From Nitrospira sp. (GTDB taxonomy: Bacteria > Nitrospirota > Nitrospiria > Nitrospirales > UBA8639): DNA of 64,000 nt. The stretch is taken from contig JAPPLK010000106.1 in NCBI GenBank assembly GCA_028819435.1, positions 1 through 64,000 on the forward strand. The letters are read 5' to 3'. Shown here in pieces: positions 9,653 through 19,200 of the stretch. Both the position numbers and the translations under genes were made by a program. Every line of letters begins with the position of its first letter. Positions within the stretch are counted from its first letter, which is position 1. The notes beneath the pieces are model-generated. The model did no database searches. It was not told where the DNA came from and was given only the letters and a program-made list of their open reading frames with translations.

Positions 9653-9841
9653 GTGCAGTATTGGGTCAAAGTGGTGTTTACCGATAACCAGGAACTCATG
9701 GTCAGTGATGCTCTTCGTCATACGATCAGCGATGATATGGAAATTCTGGAAATTGACACTCCCAAGGAAGTTATCATCATTCCCCTCAAACAATTGAAGT
9801 ATTTTTCGTGTGATGCCGCGGTTTTCAGTAATAAAAAATAG
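9653..9841 (+). CDS. Small hypothetical protein, 62 aa
   Basis: GTG start at 9653 with AGGAG six bases upstream. The product, beginning MQYWVKVVFTDNQELMVSDAL, is acidic with alternating hydrophobic strands and ends with a KQLKYFSCDAAVFSNKK tail. It looks like a small beta-rich domain, but I do not recognise the family. It lies 82 bases after proC in the same direction. Confidence 0.6.
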   Translation: MQYWVKVVFTDNQELMVSDALRHTISDDMEILEIDTPKEVIIIPLKQLKYFSCDAAVFSNKK

Positions 9842-9922
9842 CTGGTCCGGAACGGTTATCGACGTGTGTTTGCGGTGTTTGACGTGAAAGATCGTGTTGT
9901 GCGGATGTTGTAGGGCACAGGC

Positions 9923-10513
9923 ATGGAAAGACGAGTCACATCCCATACCGAAGAAGAGGAAATGAATCAGCGCCGGCACTTGCTGGACTTGGCGCGGAAA
10001 GGGGACCAACGGGCCGTCAGTCAACTCATGGAGTTGTATCAGGTTCGGGTCTATAGCGGTGACAGTCTCAAATCCCTGAAGATTCGTAAATCACTACCGG
10101 TCTTGAGCCCTCCCAAGCCCAAGGAAACGCCATCTTCTTCCAGGACAAAGCCTGCCAAGAGACACAACACTGCGGCAAAACAATCTAAAGCTGCACCGAA
10201 AGCGACGCCGAAGTCCGCATCATCCATGCCGAAAACAACAATGACTTCCAAAAAGCAGGTCAAGTCCCTTAAGCCCGTTCGAAAAGCAAAGGCGTCCTTC
10301 AAGGCTCAATCGACCTCCCAAAAGGTTTCTCGCAAGGCTTCTGCTAAAGGTATGGCGAAAAAGAGTGTGGTGCAAAAGCAGAGTGCACCCAAATCCACTT
10401 CGAAGCCGCTGGCACAGCCTCGTACTCCATCGAAATCCAAGGCAAAAGCCCAAACCAAAGGGAAGACCAAGGCGAAACCCGCGCCGGGTTCAAGAGCCAA
10501 GCGATCTCGTTGA
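9923..10513 (+). CDS. Basic histone-H1-like tail protein
   Basis: The 196-residue product has two parts. Residues 1 to about 48 form a short helical region (MNQRRHLLDLARKGDQRAVS). The rest is a low-complexity tail of lysine, serine, alanine, proline and threonine, such as KPAKRHNTAAKQSKAAPKATPK, resembling histone H1 or AlgP-type bacterial tails. Such tails bind DNA or polyanions, so a nucleoid-associated role is an inference. The start at 9923 has AGGG upstream; ATG 9962 is an alternative. Confidence 0.65.
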   Translation: MERRVTSHTEEEEMNQRRHLLDLARKGDQRAVSQLMELYQVRVYSGDSLKSLKIRKSLPVLSPPKPKETPSSSRTKPAKRHNTAAKQSKAAPKATPKSASSMPKTTMTSKKQVKSLKPVRKAKASFKAQSTSQKVSRKASAKGMAKKSVVQKQSAPKSTSKPLAQPRTPSKSKAKAQTKGKTKAKPAPGSRAKRSR

Positions 10514-10565
10514 CCGGACGTGACCTGAACCTTGCGTCACGCTTGCATAGTGGAAAGGGAGGGGC

Positions 10566-11573
10566 TTGAGTAGAACCTTATTGGTAACGGGGGCGGCGGG
10601 ATTTATCGGCAGCCACACCGTCCAGACGTTGGTCGCTCAAGGCGACCGGGTTGTGGGTTTAGATAACCTGAACGATTATTATGACCCGAACAGGAAACGC
10701 GCCAATTTGGAGGAAGTCCGCCAAGCCTTGAGTCAAAGCGGCTCAGAAGAAGCCGTCACGTTCATCCATGGAGACATTCGAAACCGGCAGACCGTGGAAG
10801 AACTCTTTTCGTCTCATGAATTTGATGGAATTGTTCACTTGGCGGCAATGGCCGGAGTTCGAGCTTCGATTGAGAATCCTCATCTTTACTGCGACGTGAA
10901 TATCAACGGGACGCTGAATCTGCTGGATGCCGCCGTTGGAAGGCTTGGGAGCCGAGGCCGGCGTGATACGTTGCCCACCTTCGTGTTTGCTTCGACTTCG
11001 TCCGTATATGGCAATACGAAAGCGATTCCTTTTCGCGAGAGCGATCTCTGTGACCGACCCCTGGCTCCATATGCCGCCAGCAAGAAAGCCGGAGAATTGT
11101 TGGGCTATTCGTATCATCACGTGTATGGGTTACCGTTTACGGCTCTCAGGTTTTTCACGGTGTATGGCCCCAGGGGACGCCCGGATATGATGGCTTACAA
11201 GGTACTGGACAATATTTTTTTCGGGCATGACGTGCCGCTGTATAATTCGGGAAACATGTACCGTGATTGGACGTTCGTAAGCGATATTGTCCATGGCGTG
11301 GTCAGCGCCGTCGACCGGCCGTTCGGGTACGAGGTTTTGAACCTCGGACGAGGAGAACCTGTTTCATTGGCTGAATTTGTTCAAGTGATTGAAGAATGCG
11401 TTGGACAAAAGGCCAACGTCGTGTCCGCTCCCATGCCGGAGGCCGACGTTGTTTCCACGTGCGCCGATATTTCCAAGGCACGAGAGCTATTGGGCTATGC
11501 TCCGCAAATCCCGGTACGCGAAGGAATCAGCCTGTTTTGGGCGTGGTATCAGAAGAGCGTATTGGGACGATAA
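10566..11573 (+). CDS. NAD-dependent epimerase, UDP-glucuronate 4-epimerase type
   Basis: Extended short-chain dehydrogenase/reductase acting on nucleotide sugars for surface polysaccharide synthesis. It has the NAD-binding motif VTGAAGFIGSHTV at residues 7-19, the catalytic SSVYG and YAASKKAGE (Y-x-x-x-K) motifs, and NDYYDPNRKRANL. The latter is typical of UDP-glucuronate 4-epimerases. The start codon is TTG at 10566 with a GGAGGGG-like ribosome-binding site. At 335 residues it matches the family length. The exact sugar substrate cannot be decided from sequence alone. Confidence 0.88.
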   Translation: MSRTLLVTGAAGFIGSHTVQTLVAQGDRVVGLDNLNDYYDPNRKRANLEEVRQALSQSGSEEAVTFIHGDIRNRQTVEELFSSHEFDGIVHLAAMAGVRASIENPHLYCDVNINGTLNLLDAAVGRLGSRGRRDTLPTFVFASTSSVYGNTKAIPFRESDLCDRPLAPYAASKKAGELLGYSYHHVYGLPFTALRFFTVYGPRGRPDMMAYKVLDNIFFGHDVPLYNSGNMYRDWTFVSDIVHGVVSAVDRPFGYEVLNLGRGEPVSLAEFVQVIEECVGQKANVVSAPMPEADVVSTCADISKARELLGYAPQIPVREGISLFWAWYQKSVLGR

Positions 11574-11611
11574 AGCCTGTAGGTCGGATTAGCGAAGCGT
11601 AGTCCGACAAG
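11574..11611. repeat. Palindromic repeat family B copy
   Basis: GTCGGATTAGCGAAGCGTAGTCCGAC is a near-perfect palindrome lying directly after the epimerase stop codon. Related copies occur near 24210, 29216, 38107, 38251, 38736 and 56432. It can form a hairpin in RNA and may help terminate transcription. Confidence 0.8.
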
Positions 11612-11662
11612 GATCTGAATCTTTGCGACTCCGGCAGTGTGATGATAAAGTGGATTTCCCGT

Positions 11663-11751
11663 GCTGGAGTGGTGAAACAGGCAGACACCCGGGACTTAAA
11701 ATCCCGTGCTTCGCAAGAAGCGTGCCGGTTCAAGTCCGGCCTCCAGCACCA
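11663..11751 (+). tRNA. tRNA-Leu (anticodon UAA)
   Basis: An 89-base class II tRNA. The acceptor stem GCTGGAG (11663-11669) pairs with CTCCAGC (11741-11747), and the CCA end is encoded. The anticodon arm is CGGGA-CTTAAAA-TCCCG, giving anticodon TAA. A long variable arm (TGCTTCGCAAGAAGCG) and the T arm with GGTTCAAGTCC are present. The defence operon begins 168 bases downstream, and tRNA-Leu 3' ends are common island integration sites. Confidence 0.96.
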
Positions 11752-11918
11752 TCTTGAATCCCATTGCGGAGCACCTTTTTCACGCAGTTTCTCAGGGAAG
11801 CTGGTTGGTTAATTCCTTCAAAGCGCTTTCGCCTTGCGGTGCGCTATGACGGTGCCGGTTCACTCGCCATTCTCCGCGCCACTTTTGGCGTCTCCGTTAC
11901 TGATTCGGCAAATGAACT

Positions 11919-14900
11919 ATGGCTACTCATTCCGATCTGACGTTCATCACAAACGAAAATGGGCAAAATCTTCTTGAGCGGTTCAAGGTCCTGATCAAGG
12001 ACACTGAGTGCTTCGACGTCCTTGTCGGGTACTTCTACGCAAGCGGGTTTCACGCACTCTATCAAGCCCTGGAAAAAACGAGAAAGATCCGAATCCTCAT
12101 CGGCATCAGCACGAACAAGACGATCCTGGAATTCATCGAACAATCTCGCCAGCCAGAATTGCAATTTTCCCACGCCGAAACCAAGGAGCGCTTTTCCGAT
12201 TTGCTTGTCGGCGAAATGACCCAGGCCGAAGACAGCAGGCACGTTGAAGAGGGCGTGGTCAAATTCTTGGAGTGGCTGCAAAGCGGGAAGCTTGAGATCA
12301 AGGCGTATCCCACGGAGAACGTCCACGCCAAGCTCTACATCATGACTTTCGATGAGGAAGACAGGGACGCGGGCAGGGTCATTACCGGTTCCAGCAACTT
12401 CACACAATCCGGGTTGGTGGATAACCTTGAATTCAACGTCGAATTGAAAAACCGCGCCGACTATGAATTTGCCCGGACAAAATTCGAGGCACTTTGGGAA
12501 AACGCCGTTGACGTAAAAGACAAATACATTGAGACCATCAGAGAAAAAACGTGGCTCAACGACACGATCACTCCCTACGAACTCTACCTCAAATTTCTCT
12601 ACGAATATTTCAAGGACGACCTCTATCAAACCGATGAAGTCACGTCCGGATACCTCCCCGAAGAATTCAAGCGACTGGAATACCAGGAGCAGGCCGTCCT
12701 GAACGCAAAGAAGATTCTGGACGAATACGGCGGGGTGTTCATTTCAGACGTGGTAGGCCTTGGGAAGACGTACGTCTCCGCCATGCTGGCGAGCCGGCTC
12801 GACGGTAGAACGCTTGTCCTGGCTCCGCCCGTGCTTTTGGATATGGCGAACCCCGGCTCGTGGCGCAACGTCTTTTCGGATTTTCGCGTACCTGCTGATT
12901 ACGAATCACTGGGCAAACTGGATCAGATCGTTCAACACGACACGCAAAAATACAAAAACGTCTTCATCGACGAAGCGCACCGATTCAGAACGGAATCAAA
13001 CGTCACCTACGAAAAAATCGCGCAGATCTGCAGGGGCAAAAGAGTTGTCCTGGTGACGGCGACCCCGTTCAATAATTCCCCCCAAGACATTCTAAGCCAG
13101 ATCAAGCTGTTTCAAAACGCGAAGAAAAGCACGGTCCCGAACGTCCCTAACCTCGAAAAATTCTTCAGCACATTGGAAAAGAAGGTAAAGCAACTGGACA
13201 GACAAAGGGACCATGAAGAATACATGCGAACCACCAGGGAAAATGCGCACCGGATTCGCACATCCATTTTGAAATACCTGATGGTCAGAAGAACGAGGAA
13301 AGAAATCGAAGACTACTTTACCGACGACCTGACCAATCAGGGTCTCAGATTCCCTGCGGTAGAGGACCCTGAACCCCTGTTCTACCAGTTGGATGAGGAA
13401 GAAAATGCAATCTTCAACCGAACCGTCGAGTTTCTCGCGCAAAGACTCAAATACGCGCGGTATACACCCATGCTCTATTACACTGGGGAGGACACACCTG
13501 ACCAGGCAGAAATACAAGCCCAAAAAAACATGGGTCGTTTTATAAAAATCCTGCTGGTTAAGCGCCTGGACAGCAGCTTTCATGCGTTCCGAAACTCGAT
13601 CACCCGCTTCATTTTAATTCACGAACGATTTCTCAGGGAGCTTGATAAGGGCAACGTGTACGTCAGCAAGAAATACATGAATAAAATATTTGAACTTTTG
13701 GACAACGAGGATGAAGAAGAAGTCATTCAACAACTGCTCGAAACTGACAAAGCCAGACAATATCCGGCTGAAGATTTCAGCGATGACTTGAAGAAAGACC
13801 TCGAAAACGATCTACAAACCCTGAAGGAAATACAGGCAATGTGGTTGAAGGTAGCACGTGATCCCAAATTCCTTGCCTTTGTCGATATTCTTTCTGCTCG
13901 TTCCGTCTTGAAAGGCAGCAAGCTGATCGTGTTTACCGAATCCGCGGAAACCGCTGATTATCTTGCAAAGAACCTGAAGAACCAATTCCACAATGAGGTT
14001 CTTGCCTTCACAGGCGCGTCCGGCGAGAACGTGCGCAGGACGGTGACTGAAAACTTCGACGCCCGTGCCCGTTCCCCGAAAGACGATTACAGAATTCTCA
14101 TCACCACGGAGGTCTTGTCCGAAGGCGTGAACCTACACCGCTCAAACGTCGTCATCAACTACGACATCCCGTGGAATCCGACCCGTTTGATGCAGCGGGT
14201 GGGGCGCATTAACCGGGTGGATACGGAGTTTGATAAAATTTATAGCTTTAACTTCTTTCCGACCGAACAATCCAACGAACAGATAAAACTCAAGGAAGCC
14301 GCGGAGGCGAAGATCCACGCGTTTATCACGCTATTGGGCGCCGATGCACGGCTGCTGACCGAGGGCGAGGACGTAGAATCACATGAGCTTTTCAACCGCT
14401 TGATTTCCAGGAAGACCATCACCGGGGAAGACGAGGACGAGGAAAGTGAACTGAAGTATCTGCAAGTCATCCGGGGCATCCGCGACAACGCCCTCGACCT
14501 GTTTGAAAAAATCAAACGCCTGCCGAAAAAGGCACGAACGGCCAAGAAGTACGGAGGCGAAGCAAGCCAGTTACTGACCTACTTCAGAAAAGGAAAACTT
14601 CAGAAGTTTTACATTGTCGGCAAGGACCAATCGGAAGAAGTCGATTTGATCCGGGCGGCTGGGCAGCTTGAGGCCCAAACGAAAACCCCGCGAGAAAAAC
14701 TACCTCTCGACTTCTATGACAAACTGGGGAAAAACAAGCAGGCATTCACCTTTGCAACGACCGAAGAAGACGTGGAACTCGAAGCTCATCGCGGTGGCAG
14801 CGACAGTACAATGCAAGTGCTCAAGATCCTCAGGGCAGTAAGAGACTTTCGTCAATACACCGAGGCTCAGGAAGCGTATCTCAAACGGGTGATGAATCGG

Positions 14901-15125
14901 CTTGAAGAAGGCGCATTACCGAAGCAAACGACCAAGACCGTGCTCAAGGTTCTGGGGCAAGAGCTCAAAACAGGGCAGCCGAACCCGCTCAAGGTGCTCG
15001 CAGTTCTGCAAAACAACGTCCCCGACGAATTTCTGGAAAGTCACGTCGCGGAAAGCGTCGCCCACGTCGCCGGCCCGAGGGAAGTCATTTTATCCGAATA
15101 TCTGATTGGTGAAGCAGAACAATGA
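11919..15125 (+). CDS. PLD-nuclease/SNF2-type helicase of restriction system
   Basis: A 1068-residue fusion protein. Residues 1-200 form a phospholipase-D-like nuclease domain with HAKLYIM (H136, K138) followed by GSSNFTQSGL. Residues 250-800 form a superfamily 2 SNF2-like motor. Its motifs are Walker A DVVGLGKTYVS (about 277-287), DEAH at 351-354, TATPFNN near 381 and QRVGRINRVD near 759-768. The C-terminal 270 residues are a helical coupling region. It probably translocates along DNA and cuts it, with DNA recognition provided by the downstream methyltransferase. It overlaps the fic gene by ATGA. Confidence 0.9.
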   Translation: MATHSDLTFITNENGQNLLERFKVLIKDTECFDVLVGYFYASGFHALYQALEKTRKIRILIGISTNKTILEFIEQSRQPELQFSHAETKERFSDLLVGEMTQAEDSRHVEEGVVKFLEWLQSGKLEIKAYPTENVHAKLYIMTFDEEDRDAGRVITGSSNFTQSGLVDNLEFNVELKNRADYEFARTKFEALWENAVDVKDKYIETIREKTWLNDTITPYELYLKFLYEYFKDDLYQTDEVTSGYLPEEFKRLEYQEQAVLNAKKILDEYGGVFISDVVGLGKTYVSAMLASRLDGRTLVLAPPVLLDMANPGSWRNVFSDFRVPADYESLGKLDQIVQHDTQKYKNVFIDEAHRFRTESNVTYEKIAQICRGKRVVLVTATPFNNSPQDILSQIKLFQNAKKSTVPNVPNLEKFFSTLEKKVKQLDRQRDHEEYMRTTRENAHRIRTSILKYLMVRRTRKEIEDYFTDDLTNQGLRFPAVEDPEPLFYQLDEEENAIFNRTVEFLAQRLKYARYTPMLYYTGEDTPDQAEIQAQKNMGRFIKILLVKRLDSSFHAFRNSITRFILIHERFLRELDKGNVYVSKKYMNKIFELLDNEDEEEVIQQLLETDKARQYPAEDFSDDLKKDLENDLQTLKEIQAMWLKVARDPKFLAFVDILSARSVLKGSKLIVFTESAETADYLAKNLKNQFHNEVLAFTGASGENVRRTVTENFDARARSPKDDYRILITTEVLSEGVNLHRSNVVINYDIPWNPTRLMQRVGRINRVDTEFDKIYSFNFFPTEQSNEQIKLKEAAEAKIHAFITLLGADARLLTEGEDVESHELFNRLISRKTITGEDEDEESELKYLQVIRGIRDNALDLFEKIKRLPKKARTAKKYGGEASQLLTYFRKGKLQKFYIVGKDQSEEVDLIRAAGQLEAQTKTPREKLPLDFYDKLGKNKQAFTFATTEEDVELEAHRGGSDSTMQVLKILRAVRDFRQYTEAQEAYLKRVMNRLEEGALPKQTTKTVLKVLGQELKTGQPNPLKVLAVLQNNVPDEFLESHVAESVAHVAGPREVILSEYLIGEAEQ

Positions 15126-16183
15126 ATTCGTTCCGCAACAACCGCCTACGCGACCATGCCATACCCATGAGCACGGTGTGGCTGCTCAACGATATCGCCG
15201 AGTCGAAGGGAAAACAGGCATTGTTCACGCGGCAGTCACCCCAAGCACTCAAAGCACTCCGCGATACAGCCATCATTCAGAGCGCCGAGTCCTCCAACCG
15301 CATTGAAGGTGTGACGGTCGCCCCGGCTCGCCTGTACCCACTGGTGCTCGGCCAATCGAAACCCCGTGACCGCTCAGAGCAGGAGGTTCAGGACTATCGC
15401 CGCGCCTTGAACGAGATTCACTCCAGTTACGCCGATCTTTCCATCATGCCGGACACCTTGCAACGCCTGCATGCCCTTTGCCAATCCACCAGCGGCGACG
15501 CGGGCCAATTCAAACGAGTCGATAATGACATCGTAGAATACCTGCCCGGACAAGCTCCGGTTGTCCGGTTTCACTGCGTGAAGGCCGAGAAGACTCCCGT
15601 GGCGGTAGAAGAACTCTGCCAGCATTACCAACGCGCCCTCAACCAAGAGAATATCCCGCCGCTCATCGCTATCGCCGCCCTCGTCTTGGATTTCCTCTGC
15701 ATTCATCCATTCCGGGACGGCAACGGCCGTGTGTCCCGGCTCCTCACGCTGCTGGCACTCTATCAGCACGGCTACGAGGTTGGTCGCTACATCAGCTTGG
15801 AACGCCTCATTGAGGATTCTCGGGAGGACTACTACGAATGCCTCCGGCTCAGTTCCTCACACTGGCACGACGGCAAACACCAACCGACGCCTTGGCTCAA
15901 TTTTCTGCTCACGATCATCCGCCGCGCGTACGTCGAGTTGGAACAACGCGCCGGTCAGATCAAGGCCCCGCGGGGGACCAAATCCGAGCGGGTGCTCGAC
16001 GCCATTCGTGCACAACCGGACGAATTTCGCCTGAGCGACCTGGAACGCGCCTGCCCCGGTGTCGGCCGCGAATGGATTCGCACCCTCTTGGCCGAGTTGA
16101 AAAAATCCGGCGACGTGGCATGCCGGGGCCGAGGGCCTGGGGCACGCTGGCGTTTCTGTAAGAATAAGGGTAGTAACGCTTAA
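15122..16183 (+). CDS. Fic family protein with C-terminal winged helix
   Basis: Fic enzymes transfer AMP or related groups to target proteins. The core motif HPFRDGNGRVSRLL starts at H195 and keeps all catalytic residues. The N-terminal region has SSNRIEG, which fits the inhibitory motif (S/T)-x-x-x-E-(G/N) of self-inhibited Fic proteins. A C-terminal domain of about 75 residues looks like a winged helix (FRLSDLERACPGVGREWIRTLLAEL). The ATG overlaps the helicase stop. The gene is followed by a fossil of the helicase 3' end, so it probably joined the operon later than its neighbours. Confidence 0.92.
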   Translation: MNSFRNNRLRDHAIPMSTVWLLNDIAESKGKQALFTRQSPQALKALRDTAIIQSAESSNRIEGVTVAPARLYPLVLGQSKPRDRSEQEVQDYRRALNEIHSSYADLSIMPDTLQRLHALCQSTSGDAGQFKRVDNDIVEYLPGQAPVVRFHCVKAEKTPVAVEELCQHYQRALNQENIPPLIAIAALVLDFLCIHPFRDGNGRVSRLLTLLALYQHGYEVGRYISLERLIEDSREDYYECLRLSSSHWHDGKHQPTPWLNFLLTIIRRAYVELEQRAGQIKAPRGTKSERVLDAIRAQPDEFRLSDLERACPGVGREWIRTLLAELKKSGDVACRGRGPGARWRFCKNKGSNA

Positions 16184-16266
16184 ATAAGGGTAGCAATGAG
16201 GGTATTGTCTGTGCGCACGTTTGGGCCGAGGGAAATCATTTTATCCGAATATCTCATCAGTGAATA
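16184..16266 (+). pseudogene. Fossil copy of the helicase gene 3' end
   Basis: Bases 16224-16265 match the last 42 bases before the helicase stop region (starting at 15072) at 37 of 42 positions. They would encode GPREIILSEYLISE and a stop, against GPREVILSEYLIGE in the intact gene. The stop codon is three bases from the methyltransferase ATG, as expected for an operon junction. Upstream, AATAAGGGTAG occurs twice. I read this as the remnant left when fic was inserted between helicase and methyltransferase. Confidence 0.8.
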
Positions 16267-19200
16267 ATGGACAAAGCCGCCGCTCAAAAACTGGTACGGG
16301 AAACGCTCCAAGGTTCCTTTAACAAGGAACGCTTTGTCTCATTGATGAAAAATATGCTCAATCGCATTGAGGAAGCGCCGTTCACTTATAAAGGCCAGTA
16401 CATCTTTGACGATTTTCGAGACTCAATCAAGCTGGTCGAACGCATAGGCAAGTATAAGGGGCCTGACGAGAAGTTAATGGATATTCTCGTCATCCATCTG
16501 CAAAAAGAAACCTCGCTGGAACGCGCCAGGACCAAGCAGAGAAATTTCGTTTCCAAATACTTAAAGGGCAGTCGCGGCGGCATGTTCAAAGACGCGGCGC
16601 TGGTGGCGTTCGTCGCTCCGGACGGCGAAGATTGGCGATTCTCTTTCATCAAAATGGAATATACGTTCAATGAAAAAGGGAAGGTGAAAGAAGAATTTAC
16701 CCCAGCCCGCCGCTACTCCTTTTTAGTCGGCAAAAACGAAACCAGCCATACCGCTCAGGGTCGCCTCCTCCCGCTGCTGTTGGATGACGAGGGACAACCA
16801 ACACTCCAAAACCTGGAGGATGCCTTCAGCATTGAGAAGACTACCAGGGAATTCTTTGAGAAATACCGTGACCTGTTCCTGCGGCTCAAAGAGGCCTTGG
16901 ATAGAATCGTGGAAAAGGATCAAAAGATAAGAGTCGAGTTTAACAACAAACAAGTCAGTGTCGTCGATTTCGCCAAAAAACTCCTGGGGCAAATCGTCTT
17001 TCTCTACTTCCTGCAAAAGAAAGGGTGGTTTGGAGTACAGCGTGGCTGTCCATGGGGGAGCGGCTCAAAACATTTCCTGAGAGAGCTGTTCGATAAGAAA
17101 CACGGCGACTACAACAACTTTTTCAACGACATTCTGGAACCACTGTTTTACGAAGCTCTGCGGCTGGAACGTCCCGGAGATTACTACAAACATTTCGATT
17201 GCCGGATTCCCTTCCTGAACGGGGGATTGTTCGATCCTATCAATGACTACGACTGGATAGAAACGGAAATCCTTTTATCTGACGACCTGTTCTCCAACAA
17301 CCGCCCCACCAAAGAAGGCGACGTCGGCGACGGCATTTTGGACGTCTTCGACCGCTACAACTTCACGGTCAAGGAGGACGAGCCGCTCGAAAAAGAAGTG
17401 GCGGTTGATCCCGAGATGCTCGGAAAAGTCTTCGAGAACCTTCTTGAGATCAAAAATCGCAAATCCAAAGGCACTTACTACACTCCCCGCGAGATCGTCC
17501 ATTACATGTGTCAGGAAAGCCTGCTCGAATATCTTTACGGCGAATTCACCCCTGAAATAGTAGCTTATGAAACAATTGGCGACGACCAGATGGCGATGTT
17601 CGGAAATGAAGCCAAGAAAAAACAGCTTGATCTGACGATCCAGCATCGCCAGCCATCTCTGATAGACAAAAAGGACATTGAGACACTGATCCGTTATGGC
17701 GAGTCCGTCGTTGAGCACGAACGCCGCGTGGTCAATGAAGGGCGAGAAACCGACCGCTATTCCTTCAAACTCCCGGAACGCATTCGTGCCAACGCACTAC
17801 GTATTGATGAAAAACTGGCAAGCGTCCGCGTCTGTGATCCTGCCGTCGGGTCAGGCGCGTTTGTGGTGGGAATGATGAATGAAATAATCAGGGCAAGAGG
17901 CACCCTGACGCCGCACGTTGATGAGCATCAAAACCGCACACCGTACGATTTCAAGCGCCATGCGATTCAAAACTGCCTCTACGGAGTAGACATTGACTCC
18001 GGTGCGATAGAGATTGCCAAACTCCGCCTCTGGCTTTCCCTTGTTGTTGACGAGGAAGAACGCGAAAGCATACAGCCGTTGCCGAATCTGGATTACAAGA
18101 TCGTCTGCGGCAATTCTCTTTTGAGCGTGAACAAGCTTTTCAACTACGAGCCATTGAAGAAACTTGAAGCGTTAAAACCCCTGTACTTCAACGAAACCAG
18201 CGCCAGCAAAAAGCAGAAACACAAGAAACAGATTGACGACCTCATCAGCCAAATGACCAACGGACACAAGGACTTTGACTTTGAAGTGTATTTCTCGGAG
18301 GTGTTCCACGAAAAAAAGGGCTTCGACGTGGTCCTAGGCAATCCCCCATATGTTGCACTTCAGAAAAACGGCGGGGAACTGGGGAAACTTTACCAAGACG
18401 CCGGCTTTGCCACCTTTGCCCGGACCGGAGACGTCTACCAGCTTTTCTACGAGAGGGGTTGTCAACTGCTGATGCCGTCAAGTGGCTTACTGGCCTACAT
18501 TACGTCCAACAGTTGGCTGAAGGCGGAATACGGCAAATCCACCCGCCGCTACTTCGTCGGCAACCATACGCCGCTACGCTTGATTGAATTGGGCAAGGAC
18601 ATTTTTGAAAGCGCCATCGTTGACAGCAGTATCCTGATCGCGCGCCACGGGAAACACGATGAGACCGGCAAGGCGGTAGATATGGACCGTTTGCCTGATA
18701 AAGACTTTCCGCCAGCCGAGAATCGGTGGGCAATGTTTCAACCAAAAGGTGAAAAACCCTGGAGCACGCTTTCCGGCATAGAGCAGTCCATTATGGACAA
18801 GATGGAGGCCGCCGGCACGCCGTTGAAAGAGTGGGACGTGTCCATCAACTACGGCATCAAAACCGGCTACAACGACGCCTTCATCATTAACGATGCGACT
18901 AAAAAGGCGTTGATTGCCACAGACCCGAAGTCCGCCAAAATTCTCAAGCCCGTGCTACGCGGCAGAGACATTCAGCGATACCAAGCGCAATGGGCGAAGT
19001 TGTGGCTGATCACGACCTTTCCTTCGTTGCAGTTGAAGGTTAATGACTACCCCGCCGTAAAGAGACACCTGTTGTCTTTCGGTAAAAACCGCTTGGAGCA
19101 GAGCGGCAAGACGCTCGCCGGTGGCGGCAAATCTCGTAAAAGGACAGGGAACAAGTGGTTCGAGACCCAAGATCAGATCGCCTACTACAAAGAATTTGCC

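Noticed and set aside
11844..12629. A 261-codon frame on the minus strand opposite the helicase start
   Set aside because: It lies entirely opposite the PLD nuclease domain, whose motifs are clear; the translation (rich in V, E, F) is typical of an antisense shadow.
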